DNA of 64,000 bases from Capsulimonadaceae bacterium. Its GTDB lineage: Bacteria; Armatimonadota; Armatimonadia; Armatimonadales; Capsulimonadaceae. This document shows, piece by piece, positions 1 through 9,111 of the stretch. The DNA lies in NCBI GenBank assembly GCA_031292625.1, contig JARLGU010000031.1:186001-250000 (forward strand). The letters run 5' to 3'. Every line of letters begins with the position of its first letter. Position 1 is the first letter of the stretch. Below the pieces are notes generated by a model. That model did no database searches. It saw only the letters and a list, made by a program, of their open reading frames with translations, and was not told the origin of the DNA. Made by a program: the position numbers and the translations under genes.

Positions 1-2
1 GC

Positions 3-491
3 GGCGAACTTGTCGGGAAACTGACAGAGCGATACCCGTACTTCGAGATCGGTAGCCTGGAAGTTCTAATGATGCTCAAGAACGTCGGGGAAGAATTGGA
101 CCTGGATTTGCTGGCTACGATCTTACCCCACGACTTAACCCAGGGGAAGTTCTACGTTTTGGGGCAGCTTCTCCAGGAGGAAATGCTCGATCATCCAGCG
201 CCTCGCCCGTCGGATCTGGCCGAAAGCCTCGCGGTTACGCGCGCGACGATTACAGGGCTTCTCGATGGTCTTGAGCGCTCCGGGCTCGTCAAACGTCTGC
301 GCCAGGCGGAGGACAGACGCGTGTTGACGGTGCACATGACCGATAAGGCGCGCGCGTTGCTCGACCAGATTTTGCCTCGTTTGTCCGCGTCGGTGTCACG
401 GTTAGGGGGGGCTCTTTCGGACGGCGAAAAGCGGGCTCTGGTGGAGATACTCGGAAAGCTGGAGCAGGCGCTCAAGGAGATAGACCGGTAG
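3..491 (+). CDS. MarR-family transcriptional regulator, 5' end outside the window
   Basis: Winged-helix repressor of the MarR family. Counting from the first ATG at 69, the recognition helix covers about residues 46-75 and the wing carries a D-R-R signature near 82-84. The reading frame stays open back to base 3, and the residues upstream of that ATG (ending GSLEVLMMLKNVG) read as natural protein, so the true start is probably before base 1 and this entry is partial. It lies 87 bp before an MFS exporter on the same strand, with a MarR-type dyad in between. This is the usual arrangement of a MarR regulator that controls itself and a neighbouring drug pump. The ligand cannot be told from sequence. 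Confidence 0.85.
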   Translation, partial: GELVGKLTERYPYFEIGSLEVLMMLKNVGEELDLDLLATILPHDLTQGKFYVLGQLLQEEMLDHPAPRPSDLAESLAVTRATITGLLDGLERSGLVKRLRQAEDRRVLTVHMTDKARALLDQILPRLSASVSRLGGALSDGEKRALVEILGKLEQALKEIDR

Positions 492-527
492 CGTGTTGCC
501 GGCTCCTCGTCGTGTTTCGCATTGATT

Positions 528-541
528 ATTAGGCGACTAAT
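528..541. promoter_or_regulatory. Probable MarR operator upstream of the MFS exporter
   Basis: A 14-bp dyad, ATTAG-gcga-CTAAT, sits in the 87-bp gap between the MarR gene and the exporter, about 38 bp before the exporter start. AT-rich inverted repeats of this size are typical MarR half-sites. Assignment to this regulator is inferred from position. Confidence 0.5.
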
Positions 542-578
542 TATTTGGGCGCTCATCGGGTGAAAGGGAGTTAGGATT

Positions 579-2219
579 ATGCAGGCAGATGTTGGAACGC
601 TGGACGGCATGCCGGCGCAATCCGTGGTGTCCGATTATGAGGCTCATCATCCCGCGATTGCCGCCAATAAGAAGTTCCGCTGGTGGATTCTGATTGGCCT
701 GGTGGTATCGGCGGTCCTTGAGGTGATGGACACGAGCATTCTGAACGTTGCGCTTCCGCAGATGGCTGGCAGCCTGGGCGCGACGACGACGGACATTGCC
801 TGGGTCTCGACGGCCTATTTGCTCGCGAACGTGGTCGTACTGCCGATGACGGCGTGGGTCGCACAGCGTTTCGGGCGGAAGAATTACCTCGTCGCATCGA
901 TCATTGTCTTCTCGATTTCACGTCTGATGTGCGCGTTTTCGCACGATCTCGGCACCGTGATCGTATGGCGGCTCATCCAGGGAGCGGCTGGCGCGTCGCT
1001 CATTTCCATATCGCAGGCGGTCATCGCCGACATCTTTCCCGCCGAGCAGCAAGGCATGGTGCAAGCAATTTTCGGGATCGGCCTGGTCGTCGCGCCCGCG
1101 GTTGCCCCGCTTTTAGGCGGCTGGATAGTCGACAACTCGACTTGGCGCGTCGTGTTTTATATCCACGTCCCGATCGCGCTCTTTGCGCTTTACCTCGTGG
1201 ACATCCTTTACACCGACGCTTCGACGCAATCGTCGCGAGCCAAAGCGGGCAAACTCGATGTTCCGGGGATTGCTTTTCTTGCCATTGGGTTTGGCAGCTT
1301 GCAGTATGTGTTGGAGGAAGGGCAGCGAAACGACTGGTTCAACGACGCTTTCATCGCGCGCGTTTCCATTGCGGCGGTTTGCGGGATCATCGCGATGATC
1401 ATATGGGAGTTGTGGCCAACAAACAAAGCGCCAATCGTCAACTTGCGCGTCTACGGAAATAGGGGATTGTGGTCTGCGGTCGTAATCAGCTTCATGATGG
1501 GCGTCGGCATGTACGCGGTGAACTATGCGTTTACCATGCTTGTCGAGTATGTCCTCGGGTTCACGCCGATCAAAGCAGGATTGGCCGCTCTGCCGCTCGG
1601 CGCTGGAGCCTTTGTCGGCCTTCTTATAATTGCAGCCGTGACGAACCTGGTTGATGTACGCATCCTTGTAATCATTGGCCTGCTCCTTTCCGCGACGGGC
1701 TCATGGATGCTCGGGTTTTGCTCCGCGAACACGGGCATCGAGCACACATGGATCTGCGTTGGGATGATTGGCTTTGGCATCGGTTTCGCAATGATCCCGG
1801 TCACCACGGCCGCATTCGCGGCCCTCGAGCCGGAAGAGAGCGCGGATGGCGCGGCGCAGCTTGGCCTGGGGCGTCAACTTGGCGGCTCGTTTGGCATCGC
1901 GATCCTCAACACCTATATCTCGCACATGAACGACACGCATCGCGCCGTGCTCTTGGAGCACCTTACCCGCACCAACCAGACGTTTACGCACGCGGTCAGC
2001 GGGATGGCTGGGATGTTCTCGCAGCACGGAATGCACGGCGGAATAGGACAAGCGGCGGCGATGGGGATTGTGTCGGAATTCGTGCAACTGCAGTCCGCGA
2101 TCATGGCCTACAACAATGGGTTTCAGCTGGTTTCGATAATTTTTCTGGCTTGCATTCCGCTGACGTTTCTTTTGAAGGCCCCCCCAATTGGCCAAGGCTC
2201 CGCAACCCCGGCGCACTAG
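579..2219 (+). CDS. MFS drug/H+ antiporter, DHA2 (EmrB/QacA) family
   Basis: Inner-membrane multidrug exporter of 546 residues, the usual length for 14-helix DHA2 pumps. The first helix carries the family signature MDTSILNVALPQMAG (about residues 50-64), followed by the cytoplasmic-loop motif A variant AQRFGRKNYL near 95-105. Hydrophobic segments continue to about residue 535. A 40-residue soluble insert lies near residues 455-505, before the last helix. The start ATG follows a GGGAG ribosome site at a normal distance. It is paired with the upstream MarR gene, so it is probably induced by its own substrates. Substrates are unknown; EmrB-like pumps need an EmrA partner in diderms, and none is visible here. 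Confidence 0.9.
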   Translation: MQADVGTLDGMPAQSVVSDYEAHHPAIAANKKFRWWILIGLVVSAVLEVMDTSILNVALPQMAGSLGATTTDIAWVSTAYLLANVVVLPMTAWVAQRFGRKNYLVASIIVFSISRLMCAFSHDLGTVIVWRLIQGAAGASLISISQAVIADIFPAEQQGMVQAIFGIGLVVAPAVAPLLGGWIVDNSTWRVVFYIHVPIALFALYLVDILYTDASTQSSRAKAGKLDVPGIAFLAIGFGSLQYVLEEGQRNDWFNDAFIARVSIAAVCGIIAMIIWELWPTNKAPIVNLRVYGNRGLWSAVVISFMMGVGMYAVNYAFTMLVEYVLGFTPIKAGLAALPLGAGAFVGLLIIAAVTNLVDVRILVIIGLLLSATGSWMLGFCSANTGIEHTWICVGMIGFGIGFAMIPVTTAAFAALEPEESADGAAQLGLGRQLGGSFGIAILNTYISHMNDTHRAVLLEHLTRTNQTFTHAVSGMAGMFSQHGMHGGIGQAAAMGIVSEFVQLQSAIMAYNNGFQLVSIIFLACIPLTFLLKAPPIGQGSATPAH

Positions 2220-2268
2220 CTCACTTCTACATTTGGGCCTTCTCAAATGCGGACGGCGGCGCACTGTG

Positions 2269-2790
2269 CTAGCAGGCGATCAGCGCCTGAACGTCGTACC
2301 CGGAGAGCTTGTCGCGGCCGTGCAGGAAGCTCAATTCGATGAGGAATGAATAGCCGACGACGCGTCCTCCGAGCCGCTCGATCAGAGCCGCCGTGGCTCT
2401 TGCCGTGCCGCCGGTTGCAAGGAGATCGTCGATAACCAGGGCGCGCTGGCCTTTCAATATGCTGTCCGTGTGGATCTCGACCGCGTTGACGCCGTATTCG
2501 AGCGCGTACTCCTCGCGGATTGTTTCCGCGGGCAGTTTGCCTACCTTGCGTACGGGGATGAACGGCCGCGAGAGCGCTAAGGCGACGGGCGCGCCGAAAA
2601 CAAAACCGCGCGACTCGATGCCGACGATGACGTCGGGCTGACGTTCGCTGGCGAACTCGGCAAACTGGTCGATCACTTCCTGGAACGCGCCAGGGCTTTG
2701 CAGGACCGGGGTAATGTCCTTAAAGATAATGCCGGGTTTGGGAAAATCCGGGATGTCTCGGATCAATTTCTCTGCAAGAAGTCGTGACAT
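2269..2790 (-). CDS. apt: Adenine phosphoribosyltransferase
   Basis: Purine salvage enzyme converting adenine and PRPP to AMP in the cytoplasm. The 173-residue product begins MSRLLAEKLIRDIPDFPKPG, the standard Apt N-terminus with the FPKPGI.FKDITP motif. The PRPP-binding loop VIDDLLATGGTA is at about residues 119-130 and the IESRGF motif near 58-63. The open frame extends 13 codons upstream, but the ATG at 2790 has a GGAGGAG ribosome site and matches the family start. It converges on the MFS gene and appears to be a single-gene unit. Confidence 0.95.
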   Translation of the reverse strand: MSRLLAEKLIRDIPDFPKPGIIFKDITPVLQSPGAFQEVIDQFAEFASERQPDVIVGIESRGFVFGAPVALALSRPFIPVRKVGKLPAETIREEYALEYGVNAVEIHTDSILKGQRALVIDDLLATGGTARATAALIERLGGRVVGYSFLIELSFLHGRDKLSGYDVQALIAC

Positions 2791-2943
2791 GATCTCCTCC
2801 GATTGCCTGGTCTCGTGTCGGGCTACCATGAGTTTACCCCGTTCGTGACGAGGGATCGAAGCGGGCGAGCCCAGAGAACGATTCCCGGGCTCTTCTCCGT
2901 GCCTCGCGCAACAGGCGCGCGGTGGGCCGAGAAGAACGCCGCG

Positions 2944-5274
2944 TTAGCGGCCCACGGCGACGTTCCCTTCGGCGATCACCGAGTTGGTCGTCGCCGGGTC
3001 GTAGATGACCGATGCGCGCTGAGGGGGTGGACCTGACCATATGTTGCCGGCGGCGTCGACATTGCTCGATAGGTGGATGTCGATCGCGCCGGAGCGTGGA
3101 TGCGCAAATGCCGACGCGCGGGCGGCGACGATCTTGTTGCCGTCGATAATCACATTCTTGCAGGAGAACAGCTGGATCGCCGGACCGAGAGGGTTGTCGA
3201 TCTCGTTGGCATCGATCAAAATGTCGTGAAACAGCGGATACGCGTAGGGACCGCCGGGCAGGTCGGGTTTGACCTGGATGACCGTGCCGTCGCGAAATCG
3301 GCGGTTATTTACATCTACAAACCGGTTGTGCGCGATGACGATGTTTGCATCTCCGTGACCTTCCGTCCAACGCCGCTCAACCTCGGTCTGCAGCTGAATC
3401 CCGGTGCTTGCCGTGTGTTCGAAGACGCAGTTTTCGATCGTCGCGGACTGCGCGCCCAGCAGGATGCCCCGGCCGGTGTTGTCGTGGAAGCGGCTGTTGG
3501 CGATCCGGACATTCTTTGTTTCGTCCGTGTGGCTCCAAACGATCGTGTCGGGGCTGATCGTCGCCGGTAACGTGTCCGCGAACTGGACGATTGCGGCGTC
3601 GCCATCGCGCGATACGGTCTGCACCTTCGATACATACGGGTAGGGCGAGTAATCGACGTGGCAAAGCTCCAGCACGTCTCCGTCGCGAACCGGGAATTGC
3701 CAACCGGCGCGCGGAATTCGCAGCGTGTGGTCATCGACGCGCACGGCCCCGAGGGCGCAGTCGTCGTGTATGTTAATGCAGTCGTCGCCGCAATTCCCGA
3801 TCTCGCAGGAGTCCATCAGGAAGTCGCCGCGCGATTGATTGAAATGGAAACCGTCGGCTCCGATCGGCAAGGGCTGGGCGTCGGTTGCCTGCCCGCCGAT
3901 CCGGCAATTTCGCATGCTCCAATGGTTCATCGAACCGCCAACCACCCAGGCGATTCCGGGGATCGAATTGACGACGACATGATCGAACTGCATATCCTGA
4001 CAATCCGTGGTCAGGATGCCGGCCATGTCGTAATAATAGTGACGGATCCAACACGCGTCGCCCGCGCGCAGGGGCGTGGGTTGCTCGACTGTCACGCGCG
4101 CGCTGTTCGCGCTCAGTTTTTCGAACTGCACGATTTTCGGCTTATGCACTCCTTGCGGGCCAGGGAGGCCGGTCGGACGGAGGCTTTCTATGGGGTAGAT
4201 GCCCATCCAGGGGACAGATTTGAGCAGATCCGTCGCGGCGCTGTCCAGCGCCGGGAAAGTCATGACAACCTGCTGGCCCCGTTCGCTCACGGAGTCGATA
4301 TGGGCAAGAGTGGCAATCGGTTCGACTGCCCAATCCCAATCGATTGACAGGCCGGTGACGACGCATCGCTTGCAGTGGGAGATGCTGAGTGACGCAGCGC
4401 CAAACTTGTGGAGGGTCTGGAAAAGCAGCGTCGCGCCGCGCGCATCGATCGTGACGTCGCTCAGCCCGTCGACAACGAGCGGCGTCGCGCTGGCGAAGCG
4501 ATAGATGCCGGCGGGAATCACCAGGCGCGATGCGTTCTGGCTTCTGCACGCGGCGATTGCGTTCTTAAAGGCATCGACATTCGCGCGGGCTGTCTCCGCC
4601 GATGAAACGGCGTCGCCAGTTGTTGCGCGTAGGCCGAAGTCGGTTGCGGCGAGGGCGACGCCGGAGCCGGGTCGCGGAGATTCGACCGTCAGGCCGCCTG
4701 CGCCGGATGCGCGTGGGATTGCCTCCGTCCGCGGCTTCGCGGATGGCGCTTCCGCGTGCGTCGCCGGAACTTCCCTGGCGTCAGTGCCCGAATCGATGCG
4801 CAGAGCGGTAACGCGGATCGCGCCGGAGCGATTGATGCCTAGAGTGAGCGTCCAATCGTCCGCGCCGCTGAGGATGAGAGGGAGACGTTTACGGCCAGTT
4901 TCGCCAGCCTTTCCGGTCCACTTTGCCCACTGGTCAGCGCCTTCGCCCAAGGACTCGGAGCGAGCGAACATATAAAATTGGAAACCGTCCGCCGTCGGTG
5001 TCACGATTTGATAATCCAGCACGACGGTGTATTCCGCCGGGGCTTTAAGGATGCCGGATGGGAGGGTGATATAGCCGTTCCACTCGCCTCCTTGCGCGGC
5101 GGCAAGCAGCGTAGGGGGCGGACCAGCTTCAACGGTTGTCGTAAGCGGGCCGTTCTTTGAGGCTATCGATGCCGTGGGAGACCATTCGTACACGGTTGTG
5201 GCGATCGCTGGCGTAGCCATGAGGGCGATGAGCGCGCTAACAGCGGCGTACGAGAGCCTGTAAATCGATTTCAT
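2944..5274 (-). CDS. Secreted right-handed parallel beta-helix protein, probable glycoside hydrolase or lyase
   Basis: 776-residue exported protein with a signal peptide at residues 1-25 (ending ATPAIA). About residues 26-200 look like a carbohydrate-binding-type beta-sandwich followed by a linker. From about 205 onward there are repeated beta-helix coils (SRLVIPAGIYRF, then many rungs of the N..I.NN.F type). A cluster of acidic residues, GDDCINIHDDC near residue 490, and the later rung DNTGRGILLGAQS resemble the active-site faces of GH110-like alpha-galactosidases and pectin-active beta-helix enzymes. The exact activity cannot be fixed by reading. A LacI regulator lies immediately upstream on the same strand, 85 bp away, which supports a polysaccharide-degrading role. 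Confidence 0.75.
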   Translation of the reverse strand: MKSIYRLSYAAVSALIALMATPAIATTVYEWSPTASIASKNGPLTTTVEAGPPPTLLAAAQGGEWNGYITLPSGILKAPAEYTVVLDYQIVTPTADGFQFYMFARSESLGEGADQWAKWTGKAGETGRKRLPLILSGADDWTLTLGINRSGAIRVTALRIDSGTDAREVPATHAEAPSAKPRTEAIPRASGAGGLTVESPRPGSGVALAATDFGLRATTGDAVSSAETARANVDAFKNAIAACRSQNASRLVIPAGIYRFASATPLVVDGLSDVTIDARGATLLFQTLHKFGAASLSISHCKRCVVTGLSIDWDWAVEPIATLAHIDSVSERGQQVVMTFPALDSAATDLLKSVPWMGIYPIESLRPTGLPGPQGVHKPKIVQFEKLSANSARVTVEQPTPLRAGDACWIRHYYYDMAGILTTDCQDMQFDHVVVNSIPGIAWVVGGSMNHWSMRNCRIGGQATDAQPLPIGADGFHFNQSRGDFLMDSCEIGNCGDDCINIHDDCALGAVRVDDHTLRIPRAGWQFPVRDGDVLELCHVDYSPYPYVSKVQTVSRDGDAAIVQFADTLPATISPDTIVWSHTDETKNVRIANSRFHDNTGRGILLGAQSATIENCVFEHTASTGIQLQTEVERRWTEGHGDANIVIAHNRFVDVNNRRFRDGTVIQVKPDLPGGPYAYPLFHDILIDANEIDNPLGPAIQLFSCKNVIIDGNKIVAARASAFAHPRSGAIDIHLSSNVDAAGNIWSGPPPQRASVIYDPATTNSVIAEGNVAVGR

Positions 5275-5359
5275 GAAGTAATCTTTCCGGCGCCTGGATG
5301 CGCTTCCGGCAGCCCAAATGGAAGAGAGCAGGCAATTCCGCGAGCGCGATGCCTTTGGC

Positions 5360-6394
5360 CTAGCGTCGCGACGAGTCGCGGACCACCAAACCGGGCGTGA
5401 TTACGGCTCGCTGCAACGGGGCGGAAGGATCGTTGATTCGATTGACCAGAAACGTCCACGCCGATTCGCACATCGTTTCGATCGGCACCTTGACCGTGCT
5501 TACGGGGAGCACCTGATTCTCGGCATCCTCGATGCCGTCGCAGCCGACGATCGCGATGTCCCGTGGGACCCGCGCGCCCAAGTCGAGAGCCGCGCAAAGA
5601 CAGCCGATCGCGACATCGTCGTTCTCGCACAGGAGTCCGTCGGGCAGTCCGTGTTCTTTTGCATACGCCGTGAGCGTTTCGCGAGCGCAGACGCGCGTGT
5701 CGACGGCGGCCTCGATGAACTCCGCGCGCCGGCCCGCATCGCGCATGACGGACGAATAGGCTTCGGAACGCATGTCGAACGGGAGGCGGCTAATGTAGGC
5801 GATGCGCGTGCAGCCTCCATCGACGAGATGGCGGGCGGCTGCCAGCATCCCGGGGACCAGATCGAGCTTCACCGAGTCGGTCGTGTCGACGCTCCATGCT
5901 CCGATGTTCACGATTGGCATGCGCTCTCTCGGATTCACGGCGAGGTAGGCCGCGACGGGGCCTCCGACATCGCATGCGATGACGCCGTCCATGGGCCAGC
6001 TTATCAGTTTGGAGAAGTCCTGTTGCTCGACTTCGTCAAGCACGACATCCTCCGCAATGCAGTTGTAGCCGTATCTTCTGGCAATTCGCTGCAGAGAATG
6101 CTGAATACGACCATAATAAGGAGAGTATTCAACGTGAGTTCGCATCCAGGTCGCGACGAGGTTCGTGCGGGCGTTAACCAGCGCACGCGCCGCGTGGTTG
6201 GGCCGGTACCCGATCTGCGCGGCAATTGCGAGCACGCGATCACGCGTGGGCTGGGAAATGGATGCGGACAGGTGACCGTTAATTGCCTGTGACACGGTCC
6301 ATGCGGAGACATTAGCCTCCCGTGCGATGTCCATGATGGTCGGTCGGCGGTTCGTTGAACTCTGAATGGATTGCTTGTCGATGGGTTGCGTCAT
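5360..6394 (-). CDS. LacI-family transcriptional regulator
   Basis: 344-residue sugar-responsive repressor. The N-terminal helix-turn-helix and hinge run from about residue 17 to 75 (TIMDIAREANVSAWTVSQAING, then YRPNHAARAL). The periplasmic-binding-protein-like effector domain follows, with recognisable pieces such as MDGVIACDVGG and VGCDGIEDAENQVLPVSTVKVP. It is upstream of the beta-helix enzyme on the same strand and probably controls it. An 18-bp LacI-type dyad lies just upstream of this gene, suggesting autoregulation. The effector is not known. Confidence 0.9.
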   Translation of the reverse strand: MTQPIDKQSIQSSTNRRPTIMDIAREANVSAWTVSQAINGHLSASISQPTRDRVLAIAAQIGYRPNHAARALVNARTNLVATWMRTHVEYSPYYGRIQHSLQRIARRYGYNCIAEDVVLDEVEQQDFSKLISWPMDGVIACDVGGPVAAYLAVNPRERMPIVNIGAWSVDTTDSVKLDLVPGMLAAARHLVDGGCTRIAYISRLPFDMRSEAYSSVMRDAGRRAEFIEAAVDTRVCARETLTAYAKEHGLPDGLLCENDDVAIGCLCAALDLGARVPRDIAIVGCDGIEDAENQVLPVSTVKVPIETMCESAWTFLVNRINDPSAPLQRAVITPGLVVRDSSRR

Positions 6395-6423
6395 TAGAGC
6401 GAGTAATTTCGGCGTCGTATTGC

Positions 6424-6441
6424 TAGCTAATCGTTAAGCTA
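6424..6441. promoter_or_regulatory. LacI-type operator dyad upstream of the LacI gene
   Basis: TAGCTAATCGTTAAGCTA is an 18-bp imperfect palindrome centred on CG, with the AA.CG.TT character of LacI-family operators and TAGCT/AGCTA outer arms. It lies 30 bp upstream of the LacI start, in the divergent gap to the first sedolisin. The left half (TAGCTAA.CG) recurs upstream of araA at 53582. Binding by this LacI is inferred. Confidence 0.45.
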
Positions 6442-6547
6442 ATGTGCAGCCAATCATACCACGGCGTATTTGGCGTGTCAAGAACAATATTGTCCCGCAA
6501 CTTCGCTGCCAGTGCACTGTTCGGCCTTGCCAGTGATTTACAAACGA

Positions 6548-6631
6548 TTCTTCATGAAAACGATCGCACGGACATGGTATGTTGATACGTGCGATCCGCC
6601 GCGATTGATCGTTCCGAAAGGATTCTTCCAT
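6548..6631 (+). promoter_or_regulatory. Conserved promoter and leader of sedolisin gene 1
   Basis: The 84 bp before the ATG can be aligned with the same region of sedolisin gene 2 (20179-20263, other strand). Shared blocks are TTCTTCAT, TGGTAT.(T/C)TGA with a -10-like TATGTT at 6578-6583, GATCCGCCG.GAT, and CGAAAGGAT as ribosome site. The rest of the two intergenic regions is not alike, so this block appears to be selected or duplicated with the gene. Confidence 0.5.
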
Positions 6632-9019
6632 ATGGTTCTCGCGATCACGCGATCTCGAATTAAGCTTTCGTGGCTGGTTGTTCTTTTGGCTGGCTGCGGG
6701 CTGGGCCTTCTCGCGAACGGCCCGGCCGCCGATGCTGCCGTTGCCTTGCCTGGTCATCTGGCGCCGCTTGTCGCCGGTAGCCAGTACTTGGGCCGCATGT
6801 CCGCCGCTGAGCGAATCGATCTTGCGATCGTCTTGCCTCTCCGCAACGCGGACGCGCTGAATGGACTGTTGCGCCGCATTTACGACCCGTCGGACACGCT
6901 CTACGGGCAGTATCTATCCCCGTCGTCGTTTGCGGAGGGCTATGGTCCCACACAGGCGGATTACGACGCCGTCAAGGCGTTCGCTCTTTCGCAAGGGTTG
7001 ACGGTTACGCACGAGCATTCAAACCGCCTCATTTTGGACGTCTCCGGACCGGCTGCGAACGTCGAGCCCGCCTTTGGCGTGACGTTGCGGCAGTATCAGA
7101 CTCCTGATGGCCGCGTCTACCGTGCGGCTGACGCGAATCCCACGGCGCCCGATGCGCTGGCGGGAAAAATCGCCGCCATTGCGGGCCTGAGCACGTCGAT
7201 AGTTCACACGGCGAAGTTGAAGATCCATCATGACAGCTCTTTGGCCCAGAGCGCTTCACGCAAGCCGCTTTCATACAGTGGACATAAGGGTTACAGCCCC
7301 GCCGATATTCTCGCGGGTTACGGGCTCTATAGCACGGTGACCGGAGGATCCGCCACGGGAAGCGGCGAGGTGCTCGCGGTACTGGAACTCGGCACTGGCT
7401 ATTCGGCGAGCAACGTCTCTGCGTACACGTCTTATTACTCGTCTTACTTCAATCTGTTTGAAGGAACGTCAAGCTCGTACGTTCCGCCGGTCGCGCCGGT
7501 TTCCGTCGACGGTCAGAGCACGACGTACCTCGATACGCAGGGCGAGGCCGAGGCAGACCTGGACATCGAGCTGACTCTGGCTCTAGCGCCAAAAGCGACG
7601 AAGGTTCTCGTTTACGAAGCGCCGAACACGGACGCGGGCTGGCTCGATGCCTTGAGCTTGATTGCCACGGATACGACTAACTCGGGCACGGGCTCGCTTC
7701 CGAATACGCTGAGCATCTCCTGGGGAAGTCCCGAGGTGGAGTACGCGGCTTCCGATGCATCGGTCCTGGTTGCGGAAAATTCGTTGTTTACCGAGATGGC
7801 CGCTCAGGGGCAATCGGTTTTTTCGGCATCCGGCGATGAAGGGGCTTACACCGACTTTTCGGATAACTACCCGGCAACTCCGTGCGTATCCGATCCGGCG
7901 GCTCAACCGTACGTATGCGGCGTCGGCGGTACGACGCTCAGTCTGAACGGATCCGGATCGACGGCGACATGGGCGAGCGAAACGACCTGGAACAACGGAC
8001 TCGCAAGCGGCGAGCTTGTTTCCGGCGCGAGCGGCGGCGGCATCAGCGTTTACTGGCCCATCCCGGCGTACCAGACCACATACATTTCGTCGTCAAACGA
8101 GGGCAGCTCGAGCGTAGCGAAGGCATCGAGCACAATGCGCAACGTTCCCGATGTCGCTTTGAACGCCGATCCCGATTCGGGCTACGATATTCTGACGACA
8201 TACAAAGGCGATACGACCTGGTTCGCCATTGGCGGAACCAGCGCGGCGTCCCCGCTCTGGGCGGCCTTCGCGGCTCTCGCCAACCAGACGCGCGTCGCAA
8301 ACGGGCTGCCCGTGCTTGGAGAGATCAACGCGTCCGTTTATCCGATCGCGTCGGGAAGCCATTATGGGACCGATTTCCAGGACATCGTTCTTGGAAATAA
8401 CCTCCTCTTCAACGCAGCGTCGGGATACGACTGCGCGACTGGCTGGGGCAGCTTCAACGGCTCGGCTCTGCTGGCCGACTTGGCCCCGTCAACCTCCGAT
8501 CGTACGTTTTCATCGGGGCTGACATTTTTCTCGGTTCCTTACGACTATAGCAAGGATACGCTGGCGGCTCTGTTCGGCTATGCATCGCCGTACGTGGTCT
8601 GGTGGAATCCCGCGACATCCGCGTGGACGACCGTCACCAATGTCGCCCTTGGCAAAGGGTATTGGGTGAGATTTCCGCAGGCCGTCACGCTTTCCGGAAC
8701 CGCGTCTCCTGGAGTGGCAACGACGAGCGTTTCGGGGTCGACTTACTTCCCGATCAGCCTATCGGCCGGATGGAACCAGATCGGAAACCCATTCCCGTAT
8801 GCCATTACGCTGTCCGACACATGCAAGGTTGGCGTATCGTCGACGCTCTACTCATGGTCCCAGGCGCTAGCGCGAGGATATGTTCTTCCGACGCTCTATT
8901 ACTACAATCCGAGCGTGAGCACGACGGCCTACCAGACAATCACGACGGGGAGTTCTCTTGCTCCGAAATATGGCTACTGGATCTACGCGACGGTGGCCGA
9001 AACCTTATACCTGCGCTAA
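6632..9019 (+). CDS. Secreted sedolisin (S53) serine-carboxyl peptidase with C-terminal extension, copy 1
   Basis: 795-residue pre-pro-peptidase of the kumamolisin/sedolisin type, which cleaves proteins at acid pH outside the cell. Order: signal peptide (residues 1 to about 36), inhibitory prodomain (about 40-195), catalytic domain (about 210-620), C-terminal extension. The catalytic triad is visible: E307 and D311 in EADLD, S537 in GGTSAAS, with oxyanion D402 in SGDEG. The calcium-site motif DFQDIVLGNN follows. The extension (about 625-795) holds two related modules, each ending in GYW. The frame is open further upstream, but ATG 6632 matches the start of the paralogue at 17710-20178, has a GAAAGGA site and begins the signal peptide. 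Confidence 0.92.
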   Translation: MVLAITRSRIKLSWLVVLLAGCGLGLLANGPAADAAVALPGHLAPLVAGSQYLGRMSAAERIDLAIVLPLRNADALNGLLRRIYDPSDTLYGQYLSPSSFAEGYGPTQADYDAVKAFALSQGLTVTHEHSNRLILDVSGPAANVEPAFGVTLRQYQTPDGRVYRAADANPTAPDALAGKIAAIAGLSTSIVHTAKLKIHHDSSLAQSASRKPLSYSGHKGYSPADILAGYGLYSTVTGGSATGSGEVLAVLELGTGYSASNVSAYTSYYSSYFNLFEGTSSSYVPPVAPVSVDGQSTTYLDTQGEAEADLDIELTLALAPKATKVLVYEAPNTDAGWLDALSLIATDTTNSGTGSLPNTLSISWGSPEVEYAASDASVLVAENSLFTEMAAQGQSVFSASGDEGAYTDFSDNYPATPCVSDPAAQPYVCGVGGTTLSLNGSGSTATWASETTWNNGLASGELVSGASGGGISVYWPIPAYQTTYISSSNEGSSSVAKASSTMRNVPDVALNADPDSGYDILTTYKGDTTWFAIGGTSAASPLWAAFAALANQTRVANGLPVLGEINASVYPIASGSHYGTDFQDIVLGNNLLFNAASGYDCATGWGSFNGSALLADLAPSTSDRTFSSGLTFFSVPYDYSKDTLAALFGYASPYVVWWNPATSAWTTVTNVALGKGYWVRFPQAVTLSGTASPGVATTSVSGSTYFPISLSAGWNQIGNPFPYAITLSDTCKVGVSSTLYSWSQALARGYVLPTLYYYNPSVSTTAYQTITTGSSLAPKYGYWIYATVAETLYLR

Positions 9020-9047
9020 GCCCGGCGAACGCGCGAGTCTCGTCAAC

Positions 9048-9083
9048 ACAGGCCCCGTACAACGCCTACGGGGCCTGTTTCCT
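9048..9083 (+). terminator. Rho-independent terminator after sedolisin 1
   Basis: A perfect 12-bp stem, ACAGGCCCCGTA/TACGGGGCCTGT, with a 7-nt loop is followed by TTCCTTT. It begins 28 bp past the stop codon. Confidence 0.8.
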
Positions 9084-9111
9084 TTGCAGAGCTGGCGTGC
9101 AAAATCGAGAA

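Noticed and set aside
2860-2943. Terminator-like GAGCCC/GGGCTC hairpin between apt and the beta-helix gene
   Set aside because: Both genes run away from the usual reading of it (it lies upstream of apt) and no T-run follows; kept out as too weak.
5318-6292. Plus-strand open frame of 324 codons
   Set aside because: Exactly antisense to the LacI gene, without motifs.
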